From Saccharospirillaceae bacterium (GTDB lineage: Bacteria; Pseudomonadota; Gammaproteobacteria; Pseudomonadales; Oceanobacteraceae), in contig JAJOJJ010000002.1 in NCBI GenBank assembly GCA_021208685.1, positions 62,001 to 126,000 of the forward strand: a DNA stretch of 64,000 nucleotides, given 5' to 3'. This document shows, piece after piece, positions 49,954 to 57,952 of this stretch. Position numbers and translations under genes: made by a program. A model generated the notes under the pieces. It made no database searches and was not told the origin of the DNA. It was given only the letters and a program-made list of their open reading frames with translations. Position 1 is the stretch's first letter. The number at the start of each line of letters is the position of its first letter.

Positions 49954-50106
49954 CCAGATCCGATTTTCAATGTCACTCTGAATGCAGCACCTGCGGTCTC
50001 TCAGGGGTTGGGGGGGTACCTCCCCCAAACTCAGCTTGAGATCCGTGATGCCGAGGCCAATCAAGCTTTAAAGAGGGCTATTGCTGTCGCTGAACATGAA
50101 TTCTGA
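49954..50106 (+). pseudogene. possible remnant of a coding sequence downstream of tmRNA
   Basis: A frame open from 49954 to a TGA at 50104-50106 has no start codon but an amphipathic, coding-like end (LEIRDAEANQALKRAIAVAEHEF). It contains a strong palindrome TTGGGGG (50008-50014) / CCCCCAA (50022-50028). tmRNA 3' ends are common integration sites, so this may be debris of a lost island, but I found no integrase or direct repeat of the tmRNA end. The rest of 49926-50122 shows nothing else. Confidence 0.25.
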
Positions 50107-50122
50107 CGCATTGCTGAACGGG

Positions 50123-51001
50123 TCAGAGTCTGCGTACATCGACCGAAACGCTGAGGATCGGATTTTCTCCTCCGCCAAAAATAACACCGCATAATGGTGT
50201 TACATCAAAATAATCCCGTCCCCAGGCAGTGATAACGTGTTGCTCACCGGCCATACAATTATTGGTCGGATCAAATTCGAACCACCCTTCTCCCGGAGCA
50301 AATACTGAAATCCAGGCATGGCTGGCATCGGCACCGAGCATTTTTTCCTGTCCGGGTGGCGGCAGTGTTTCGAGATAACCGGATACGTATTTGGCGGCAA
50401 AGCCGAGTGCGCGCAAGCACCCGATCTGCAGATGAGCAAAATCCTGACATACCCCCTGTTTGTTCTGCATCACTTCGTCGACAGGCGTTGCGATGGTGGT
50501 TGTCTGGGGACTGTAAGTGAATTCACTGTGGATTTTTTGTGTTAATGCCATCACCGCTGACAGCAGTGATTTTTCTGGCTGAAAAATACTCGCCGCATAG
50601 TCACGCAATGCATCATTAGCGCGGATCATGGGTGAATCCAGCATAAACTCCCGCGCCATTAAAACAGCTTCATCCTGATTATTCTGCATCTGCTGCAGTG
50701 CAGCGCCACAGGTTATTCCCAGATCAAGATTCATCACCGTATCCTGCACATTGGTTTCCACATCGGTGGTTGCAATAATCCGCAGAACTTTATGTGGTTG
50801 CTGGATTTCAAAATGCTGCGCCCAGTTGCCAAAATAATCCTCACGGCGCACGCTGAATGAAGCCGCAGGCTGAACCTCAATCTGGCTGCTGATGCACTGC
50901 TGCCGTCGTGTATTGCGTGGCATTAAATGTGCGAGGTTATAGCAATGAGATACCCGGCTTTGATATTGGTATTCGGTTATATGGCACACGCGGTAACGCA
51001 T
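50123..51001 (-). CDS. transglutaminase-family protein (bacterial transglutaminase-like N-terminal type)
   Basis: A 292-residue protein: an N-terminal beta domain (MRYRVCHITEYQYQSRVSHCYNLAHLMPR) and a transglutaminase-like cysteine-protease domain with Cys185 (QGVCQDFAHL), His228 (ADASHAWISVF) and Asp244 (FEFDPTNN). It lacks a signal peptide, so it is probably cytoplasmic. Such proteins are encoded with circularly permuted ATP-grasp and alpha-E genes and are predicted to cleave or transfer peptide bonds. Its ATG shares one base with the stop of the alpha-E ORF (TGATG), so the two are translationally coupled. It is the last gene of the six-ORF operon. Confidence 0.9.
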   Translation of the reverse strand: MRYRVCHITEYQYQSRVSHCYNLAHLMPRNTRRQQCISSQIEVQPAASFSVRREDYFGNWAQHFEIQQPHKVLRIIATTDVETNVQDTVMNLDLGITCGAALQQMQNNQDEAVLMAREFMLDSPMIRANDALRDYAASIFQPEKSLLSAVMALTQKIHSEFTYSPQTTTIATPVDEVMQNKQGVCQDFAHLQIGCLRALGFAAKYVSGYLETLPPPGQEKMLGADASHAWISVFAPGEGWFEFDPTNNCMAGEQHVITAWGRDYFDVTPLCGVIFGGGENPILSVSVDVRRL

Positions 51002-52416
51002 CAAAGACTCTCCCGGTTACTGTGCACCAGCTGCTGGGAAGCTTCGCGGTGATCAAAATATTTATCGGTAATTTGTTCGCTGATATCCGCTAACAATGAC
51101 CGGCAGCGACTCATGATGTCCAGCAGTTGCATGCGCATGCCATTTTCTGCACGACTCAGACTTTTTAAAGAGACGAGTTTTATCAGCACTTCCGTTTCCA
51201 GCAGGGTGCGCTCTTCACGGCTGAGTTCATGCAGGCCTGCAGCTGCTTTGGGTAATGCGCGTAAATGTTCCCCCAGCTGCTCCAGCTGATAAATTAATGA
51301 TCGTGGATTACTGCCATCCAGCAATATCAGATCAAGACTGGTATCAAGTACCATCCGGCCACGATAACGGCGACGGTAGCTGATCAGACTTTCCAGCGAT
51401 AATAATAACGCTTCAGCCAGTTTATTCTGGTCCTGTGAGGGAAATTCGGGTACCAGTAAATAATTAATCGCCAGACTGATCTGCTGCGCGCGCTCAAGTC
51501 GTCGTCCCATTTCCATAAAACGCCAGCCAAATCCACGGCTCATACTTTCCTGCGTCAAGCCGGCAAACGCCATTAAGGCGGTGACCAGCGGATCCAGTGC
51601 TTCTTCCGGTGCTGAGCCAAGGCTGGCATTAAGATTTGCCGGCAAGACCTGCAGAGCATCACGTATATCGTTAATCACGCGAAAGGTGTCAGACGACAGC
51701 AGTTCTTTGGTTTCATCAGCGCAATACAGCATGGCATTCAGGCTGCTGGCAATGCTGTTGGTCAGACTGCCGTCAGACACCCAATGCTGCAGACTCTGTT
51801 CAGCGGTCAGCAGGCCATGATCACCAGTGGCTGCAACCGGTATCGCAGCGACGGCCAGCAAAGCCTGTAATAATGGTTGTTTAACTGCGTCACTGATGGG
51901 TTCTTCGCCGTTCATCAGCATGAAGGTTGTGCGCAGCATGCGCAGGGTGGTTTCTGCACGTTCAGCATAGCGTCCCATCCAGAACAGATTTTCCACGACC
52001 CGGCTGGGCAGGCTGATGAGATCGGCTTCACGCACCACTACGCTGTCTTCCTGCGCAGTGTCCGTCAGGATGCGTTCCGGTTCTGAAGCAACCACCCAGG
52101 TATCTTTACTGCGCGCACCGGCCTGACTGGCAATGACAAAACTGTTTTCACTGTTACCAACCCGGGTAAGACCACCGGGCATCAGGGTATAGGAGGAATC
52201 GCTGGCGACGGCGAACGAACGTAAAATGGCAGGGCGCGGAACCAGTGCCGTGCCATTTTCAAACGTTGGAATATGCCCTGCCACCACCATAGGCTGAGCC
52301 ACATACTGCAATGGTTCCGCTTTGATTCTGGCCAGTAATTGTTGTTGCTCTTCAAGGCTCAATCCGGCTACCTGCACACTGCGGCTTTCGATATTGCGGT
52401 ATACGGGTTTAATCAC
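51001..52416 (-). CDS. C-terminal ATP-grasp segment fused to alpha-E domain (split-gene 3' half)
   Basis: A 471-residue ORF. Residues 1-110 are the C-terminal part of a circularly permuted type 2 ATP-grasp domain (IKPVYRNIESRS, YVAQPMVVAG, YTLMPGGLTRVG, ARSKDTWVVAS), and residues about 138-465 form an alpha-E (DUF403) helical domain starting SRVVENLFWMGRYAERAETTLRMLR. It starts at a GTG inside the ATP-grasp fold, in a GTGA overlap with the stop of the upstream ORF. In other bacteria the two halves are one protein of about 830-850 residues. A single extra T, or a -1 frameshift at 52425-52431, would join them in frame. Confidence 0.88.
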   Translation of the reverse strand: MIKPVYRNIESRSVQVAGLSLEEQQQLLARIKAEPLQYVAQPMVVAGHIPTFENGTALVPRPAILRSFAVASDSSYTLMPGGLTRVGNSENSFVIASQAGARSKDTWVVASEPERILTDTAQEDSVVVREADLISLPSRVVENLFWMGRYAERAETTLRMLRTTFMLMNGEEPISDAVKQPLLQALLAVAAIPVAATGDHGLLTAEQSLQHWVSDGSLTNSIASSLNAMLYCADETKELLSSDTFRVINDIRDALQVLPANLNASLGSAPEEALDPLVTALMAFAGLTQESMSRGFGWRFMEMGRRLERAQQISLAINYLLVPEFPSQDQNKLAEALLLSLESLISYRRRYRGRMVLDTSLDLILLDGSNPRSLIYQLEQLGEHLRALPKAAAGLHELSREERTLLETEVLIKLVSLKSLSRAENGMRMQLLDIMSRCRSLLADISEQITDKYFDHREASQQLVHSNRESL

Positions 52417-53543
52417 CAGACCAGAAAATTTTTCTGCACAAATTCGAGATCATTTTTATCACCGCACCAGTAGGTTGGCACCGATGGCAAGCGCAATTCG
52501 CGCCCCAGAAGGGCTTTGGCAATAGCGGGCAGATAACGTAAAAATACCGGATTTTCCAATACACCCGAGCCCAGTGGATTAGCGACCACGAGATTACCTG
52601 CGCGTACAACTTCCAGTAACCCGGCTACCCCCAGACGCGAATCTGAACGTAATTCCACCGGATCACAGAACCAGTCATCTACCCGGCGCAATAAGACATC
52701 CACCCGACTGAGACCATCCAGCGATTTCATCCACAGAAATCCGTTACGGACCACCAGATCGTCACTTTGTACCAGCGGAAAACCGAGGTAATTTGCCAGA
52801 TAGGCATGTTCAAAATAGGTTTCGTTGTGCGCGCCCGGCGTTAAGACCGCCACTCTGGGCTGATGAACATTAGGTGAAAGGCTGATCAGCTTTGCCCGCA
52901 GGCGCTGAAAAAATGCCGCCAGCCGATGCACATGGCTATCACGGAACAAGCTGGGGAATACCCGTGACATAACGGTGCGGTTTTCCAGCGCATAACCCGC
53001 CCCGCTGGGAGACTGGGTTCGGTCACCCAGCACCCACATGCGACCATCATCACCACGCATCAGATCCACGGCATGAATAATCAGATCGTGATCTCCGGGT
53101 AACTGAATACCATGACAGGCACGCAGAAATCCGCGATGGCAAAATAACGCCTCCGGTGGAATCACTCCGGTTTTAATTAAACGCCGCTGACCATAAATAT
53201 CACGCAGGAGCAGATTAAATAATTCTGCACGCTCCAGAAGTCCGGCTTCAACGCCAGCCCAGTCATCACTGCTGATAATATTCGGAACCAGATCCAGTCC
53301 CCAGGTGTGAGCCGGGGAACGGGTATCGCTGTAAATATTATAGGTGGCCCCGTCATCCCGCAGAATACGCAGCGCTTTCTGCTGACGCTCAGCAAAGGCT
53401 TCCACCCCCAGCTCATCCAGACTGCCCAGCAAATATTGCCAGTGCGGTTTGATTTTACCTTCGGCATCGAAAGCATCATCAACTAACCCGCTGACGGGCT
53501 GATAGCTCAGCGCATGATTGTTATTGGCCGGTGGAACACTCAT
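52413..53543 (-). CDS. circularly permuted type 2 ATP-grasp protein, N-terminal part (split-gene 5' half)
   Basis: A 376-residue ORF that aligns throughout with the first ~370 residues of the paralogue at 57949-59463. Shared motifs are AHTWGLDLVPNIIS, FCHRGFLRACHGIQLPG, WVLGDRTQSPSGAGYALENRTVMSRVFP, FEHAYLANYLGFPLVQSDDLVV and VDVLLRRVDDWFCDP. It stops after QKNFLVW, in the middle of the ATP-grasp core. The C-terminal third of that core is encoded in the next ORF in the -1 frame. The last codons contain the slippery heptamer A AAT TTT. Alone it should not make a complete ligase. It is 41 nt after the transglutaminase/DUF2126 gene. Confidence 0.88.
   Translation of the reverse strand: MSVPPANNNHALSYQPVSGLVDDAFDAEGKIKPHWQYLLGSLDELGVEAFAERQQKALRILRDDGATYNIYSDTRSPAHTWGLDLVPNIISSDDWAGVEAGLLERAELFNLLLRDIYGQRRLIKTGVIPPEALFCHRGFLRACHGIQLPGDHDLIIHAVDLMRGDDGRMWVLGDRTQSPSGAGYALENRTVMSRVFPSLFRDSHVHRLAAFFQRLRAKLISLSPNVHQPRVAVLTPGAHNETYFEHAYLANYLGFPLVQSDDLVVRNGFLWMKSLDGLSRVDVLLRRVDDWFCDPVELRSDSRLGVAGLLEVVRAGNLVVANPLGSGVLENPVFLRYLPAIAKALLGRELRLPSVPTYWCGDKNDLEFVQKNFLVW
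52425..52431 (-). other. candidate -1 ribosomal frameshift site (A AAT TTT)
   Basis: On the minus strand the codons AAA AAT TTT CTG GTC TGG TGA end the upstream ORF. The heptamer A-AAT-TTT fits X-XXY-YYZ in the zero frame. A -1 slip there continues TCT GGT CTG GTG ATT AAA, entering the downstream ORF at its GTG and giving one fused protein of about 847 residues. The alternative reading is a one-base deletion in the T-run (four T where five would restore the frame). Confidence 0.5.
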
Positions 53544-53584
53544 AAAACCAGAATATCCATGATGATCGTACGTTAGTTTTTATC

Positions 53585-56500
53585 TTAACCCATCCGGCGC
53601 AGATCAAGAGTATTCGGATAATCCGCTGGCGCTTCTTCCGGCGGAGGACTCATCGGTTTCGGCGTGCTGTGCGGGAAGAACTGCCGCAGGGCATCAATAT
53701 CCGGCCTTGGTGAATACACCCCCTGAGTATGGCCCAACTCGCTGAAACGGTTAACCCGGCGAGACTCCGCCTCAAAAGCATTGACCGGAAAGCTGTCATA
53801 GCTGCGGCCACCGGGATGGCTGACATGATAGGTACAACCACCAATAGAACGGCCATTCCAGGTATCAATCAGATCAAATACCAGGGGCGCATGAATACCG
53901 ACCGTCGGATGTAACGCCGAAGGCGGAGCCCATGCCTTGTAACGCACACCGGCCACATATTCACCTTTGCGTCCGGTATTACTTAATGGAACGCGGCGGC
54001 CATTACAGGCCAGCACATAACGTTCACCGGCCATGCCCGTGACTTTAACCTGCAAACGCTCAACCGATGAATCCACATAGCGGGCAGTACCAAAACTGCT
54101 GACCTCTTCTCCCAGCACGTTCCAGGGTTCGATGGCCCAACGCAATTCAATACTGATGTCATCCAGCTGAACCCGGCCATAATGCGGGAAGCGGAATTCT
54201 TCAAAGGGACGCAACCATTCTGCACGAAAATCGATACCATGAGCCTGCAGATCAGCGGCCACATCGCAGACATCACGCCAGACAAAATGTGGCAGCATAA
54301 ATTTATCGTGTAATTGTGTACCCCAGCGCACCAGTGGCTGTTTATATGGCTGACGCCAGAAACGGGCAACCAGCGCGCGGATTAATAATGCCTGCACCAG
54401 TGCCATACGCGAATGCGGTGGCATTTCAAAGCCACGGAATTCCAGTAATCCTAAACGACCACTGCTGCTGCCGGGTGCAAATAATTTATCGATGCAGAAT
54501 TCAGCACGATGGGTATTGCCGGTTACATCAATCAATAAATTGCGCAATATACGGTCAACCAGCCAGGGTTGCGGTACCTCGCCATCCGGTATCTGCTGGA
54601 ACGCAATTTCCAGTTCATACAGTGATTCATCCCGTGCCTCATCCACCCGCGGCGCCTGACTGGTCGGGCCAACAAAAGCGCCGGAAAATAAATAAGACAA
54701 CGATGGATGATGCTGCCAGAAAGTAATAAAACTGCGCAGCAAATCCGGACGGCGTAATAACGGGCTGTCGGCAGCAGAATGGCTGCCGAGGGTAATATGA
54801 TTACCGCCGCCGGTCCCGGTATGACGGCCATCCAGCATAAATTTCTCGGCACCTAATCGTGATTCACGGGCAGCCTGATACAGCTCGGTCATATTGCTGA
54901 CCAGATCACGCCAGTTACTGGCCGGGTGAATATTCACCTCAATAACACCCGGATCAGGCGTTACCAGTAATTTCTGCAGGCGAGGATCACGAGGAGGCTC
55001 GTAGCCTTCAATGATCAGCGGTAATTTCAGCTGTGTTGCACAGGCCTCCAGCTGCGCCAGCAGCTGTACATAATGCTCCAGATAACTTAACGGCGGCATA
55101 AACACATGTAACTTTCCGTCCCGTGCTTCTATCGCCAGGGCCGTACGCACAATATCCTGCGGGTCAGCTGAACTGACAACCTGCGCAATGTCCTCAGCGA
55201 CGTTACTGGCATCCTGAGCTTTTTGTTTCTGCGGGTCCGGCGATGAAACGAACGCGGATTGAGTCAACTGCTCATGAGGCGGTAATGGCGGATGTTCACG
55301 GAATGGATCCGCTTCAATGTGTGGTGGTAATTCTTTCACCCAGGGCAGGCTGTCCAGGGGCAAACGCAAGCCAATGGGCGAATCACCGGGAATCAAGACC
55401 AGACGGCCCCGGCGGAAATCCCACAAACTCGATTGCCAGCCCTGAGTCGTTATATTCCAGCCCAGTGGCAAAATATATCCGGTCGGATTGTCCAACCCCT
55501 GATCCAGCACACGCGCCAGACGCCGGCGCGTCAGGCTGTCTTTGCTGCCAGCGATCTGCGCATCAAGATTGGCCGGTAAATTCTGCTCCTGTAATAAATA
55601 ATGCAGGCCATCTTCATAAGCCGGCTGCACATACCCGGCATCCAGTCCAAGACGGGTACAGAGTAAGCGCGAAAATGCTTCGGCCTGAGCAAGTCCATGC
55701 CCATAATCCTGATCAACCCGCGCCAGCAGACCAGGATTTCGCCATAACGGTTCGCCATCGGTACGCCAGAATAATCCCAGCGCCCAGCGCGGAACTTCCT
55801 CACCCGGATACCATTTACCCTGACCGTAATGCAATAACCCGCGCGGCGCAAAGTGATTGCGCAAGCGCAGTAATAATGTTTTTGCCAGAGCGAGTTTTTC
55901 TTTACCCAGCGCAGCGGTATTCCACTGTGCGGATTCCATATCATCAACCGATACAAACGTCGGCTCACCACCCATGGTCAGACGCACATCGTCGCTGTCC
56001 AGAATGGCATCAACCGCCTCTCCGAGGGCAATGACATCTGCCCACTGATCATCGCTGTAAGGTTTGGTAACTCTGGGGTCTTCCAGCACACGCTCTACGG
56101 TATTGCTGTAATCAAAACGGACTTCACACTTATCGGTTGCCCCCTGAATCGGCGCTGCAGATACCGGATCCGGTGTACACGCCAGAGGAATGTGGCCTTC
56201 ACCGGCAAATAATCCTGACGTCGGATCAAGGCCAACCCAACCGGCACCAGGAATAAATACCTCACACCAGGCGTGCAGATCCGTAAAATCCTTTTCCGGT
56301 CCGGAAGGACCATCCAGCGCTTTTTCATCAGCGGTAAGCTGCACCAGATAGCCTGATGCAAAACGGGCGGCCAAACCGCTGTGGCGCAGCAACTGCACCA
56401 GCAACCAGGCACTGTCGCGGCAAGAACCTTTAGCCAGTTTCAGAGTTTCCTCCGGCGTTTGCACACCAGGCTCCAGCCGCACGCAATATTCAACCAGCGT

Positions 56501-56959
56501 CAGTATCTGCTGGTTCACTGCCACCAGAAAATCAATGGTGCGTTGCTTTGTACGTGGCACGCCGTCCAGCAGTTTTGCAAAGCGTTTACCTTCGGTGCTG
56601 GTTTCCAGATAAGGTGCTAATTCCTTTTTTAATTGCTGATCGTAACTGAACGGGAAATGCTCAGCATATTCTTCCAGAAAAAAATCAAAGGGATTAATGA
56701 CTGTCATATCGGCAATCACTTCCACTTCAACCGACAATTCACGGGTCTTCTCCGGAAACACAATACGCGCCAGAAAATTACCGTAAGCATCCTGCTGCCA
56801 GTTAATAAAGTGCTCTGCCGGAGTCACTTTCAGACTATAGCTGTGAATCGGCGTGCGGCTGTGTGGTGCCGGACGAAGACGAATCACATGAGGTGAAAGA
56901 CTGACCGCACGGTCAAAGTGATAATACGTGTTGTGCTGTATTGCAACCCGGATGGTCAT
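53585..56959 (-). CDS. giant transglutaminase-family protein with DUF2126-type C-terminal region
   Basis: An 1124-residue protein. Residues 1-100 are the bacterial transglutaminase N-terminal beta domain (VAIQHNTYYHFDRAVSLSPHVIRLRP). Residues 120-260 are a transglutaminase domain with Cys180 (GSCRDSAW), His229 (DLHAWCEVF) and Asp245 (GLDPTSG). The long remainder (about 300-1120) matches the DUF2126 family, with MGGEPTFVS, LGKEKLALAKTLLLRL, DGRHTGTGGGNHITLG and FRGFEMPPHSRMALVQ. The last resembles amidoligase/glutamine-synthetase-like folds. No signal peptide is seen. It is third in the operon, 54 nt after the first alpha-E gene. Role in peptide ligation or cleavage is inferred from context. 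Confidence 0.9.
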   Translation of the reverse strand: MTIRVAIQHNTYYHFDRAVSLSPHVIRLRPAPHSRTPIHSYSLKVTPAEHFINWQQDAYGNFLARIVFPEKTRELSVEVEVIADMTVINPFDFFLEEYAEHFPFSYDQQLKKELAPYLETSTEGKRFAKLLDGVPRTKQRTIDFLVAVNQQILTLVEYCVRLEPGVQTPEETLKLAKGSCRDSAWLLVQLLRHSGLAARFASGYLVQLTADEKALDGPSGPEKDFTDLHAWCEVFIPGAGWVGLDPTSGLFAGEGHIPLACTPDPVSAAPIQGATDKCEVRFDYSNTVERVLEDPRVTKPYSDDQWADVIALGEAVDAILDSDDVRLTMGGEPTFVSVDDMESAQWNTAALGKEKLALAKTLLLRLRNHFAPRGLLHYGQGKWYPGEEVPRWALGLFWRTDGEPLWRNPGLLARVDQDYGHGLAQAEAFSRLLCTRLGLDAGYVQPAYEDGLHYLLQEQNLPANLDAQIAGSKDSLTRRRLARVLDQGLDNPTGYILPLGWNITTQGWQSSLWDFRRGRLVLIPGDSPIGLRLPLDSLPWVKELPPHIEADPFREHPPLPPHEQLTQSAFVSSPDPQKQKAQDASNVAEDIAQVVSSADPQDIVRTALAIEARDGKLHVFMPPLSYLEHYVQLLAQLEACATQLKLPLIIEGYEPPRDPRLQKLLVTPDPGVIEVNIHPASNWRDLVSNMTELYQAARESRLGAEKFMLDGRHTGTGGGNHITLGSHSAADSPLLRRPDLLRSFITFWQHHPSLSYLFSGAFVGPTSQAPRVDEARDESLYELEIAFQQIPDGEVPQPWLVDRILRNLLIDVTGNTHRAEFCIDKLFAPGSSSGRLGLLEFRGFEMPPHSRMALVQALLIRALVARFWRQPYKQPLVRWGTQLHDKFMLPHFVWRDVCDVAADLQAHGIDFRAEWLRPFEEFRFPHYGRVQLDDISIELRWAIEPWNVLGEEVSSFGTARYVDSSVERLQVKVTGMAGERYVLACNGRRVPLSNTGRKGEYVAGVRYKAWAPPSALHPTVGIHAPLVFDLIDTWNGRSIGGCTYHVSHPGGRSYDSFPVNAFEAESRRVNRFSELGHTQGVYSPRPDIDALRQFFPHSTPKPMSPPPEEAPADYPNTLDLRRMG

Positions 56960-57013
56960 AGTGTCTCCGACACAGATTTACTGAGGCCTGTTTGTACGAT
57001 TTAACCGGCATGC

Positions 57014-57952
57014 TTAACGATCGGATAAAAACCAGGTTTTCCCGATCAGGGTATGCACTTCAGCCAAGGTAAGTTGCAGGGTATTAAGCATATCGCGGAA
57101 AGCGTCGCCTAACTCTTCCGGTTCAGCACAGGCAGGAATTTCATCCTGCAACTGGCGCAGAAAAGTAACCACGGCTTTGGACTTTGGCAGACCGCTGGCA
57201 ACATCAGCCATTTGCGTAATGCAATAGAATAGCGAACGGGGAAAATCTTCATCGGCCAATAAATAACGTACGACCAGATCGCCCTTTACCGACGAACGGG
57301 TTGTGCGCCGGAATGGCTGATCGGCATTTAATGAACGCAGCACATTTCCCCAGATAATCTGTCGGCTGTTTACCGCAAAATCGTCATCCTCAACCTGCAG
57401 AATGGCTGCGACACCGGCATCCAGATTCCGTGTGGTCATATCTGCACGCTCAATATTTTGTCCTAACTGAACCATATCCCAGGCTTCGTCACGCGGCATA
57501 TTGACATACCAAAGACCGACCACCTGCTGACAGGCTTTAATAATATTATCGAGAAAATCGTGGCGATTACTGCGATTAATGCCCTGCGTCAGATTCTCCT
57601 GAACATAAAGCGTCAGTTCATTCACCATTTCCCAGGTTTCCGGCGGAATGACATCGCGTGTGGTACGGATATTCTCGCGTACCGCCTGCAATGAACTGAT
57701 AACCGATGAGTAATTACTTTCATCACCCAATAAAAATTTCACCACATTGCGCTCATCACGTACGGAATAGCGCTCGTTAAAATCCTGCTCAAGACTGTTA
57801 ATAACAATCAGGTTATACCAGCCAAGATTTACCTGACGTGGCAAATCAAACAGTAATTTGTCATAGATACTGAGCAGGCGCGCGGTACTTTCCACACGTT
57901 CCAGATAACGAGCGGCCCAGTAAATCCGTTCTGCAACTTTTGATAGCATCAT
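57014..57952 (-). CDS. alpha-E domain-containing protein (DUF403)
   Basis: A 312-residue all-helical protein starting LSKVAERIYWAARYLERVESTARLLSIYDKLL, with AVRENIRTTRDVIPPETWEMVNELTLYV and GQNIERADMTTRNLD, the conserved acidic helices that give the family its name. The biochemical role is unknown; it is always encoded beside circularly permuted ATP-grasp proteins and transglutaminases and is thought to be part of a peptide-modifying system. Its ATG overlaps the ATP-grasp stop (ATGA). It differs from the second alpha-E in this operon, which is fused to ATP-grasp sequence. Confidence 0.93.
   Translation of the reverse strand: MMLSKVAERIYWAARYLERVESTARLLSIYDKLLFDLPRQVNLGWYNLIVINSLEQDFNERYSVRDERNVVKFLLGDESNYSSVISSLQAVRENIRTTRDVIPPETWEMVNELTLYVQENLTQGINRSNRHDFLDNIIKACQQVVGLWYVNMPRDEAWDMVQLGQNIERADMTTRNLDAGVAAILQVEDDDFAVNSRQIIWGNVLRSLNADQPFRRTTRSSVKGDLVVRYLLADEDFPRSLFYCITQMADVASGLPKSKAVVTFLRQLQDEIPACAEPEELGDAFRDMLNTLQLTLAEVHTLIGKTWFLSDR

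Noticed and set aside
53523..53562. Seven-codon leader frame (MDILVL) overlapping the start of the ATP-grasp 5' ORF
   Set aside because: Too short to support by itself and without a ribosome site; the overlap could be chance.
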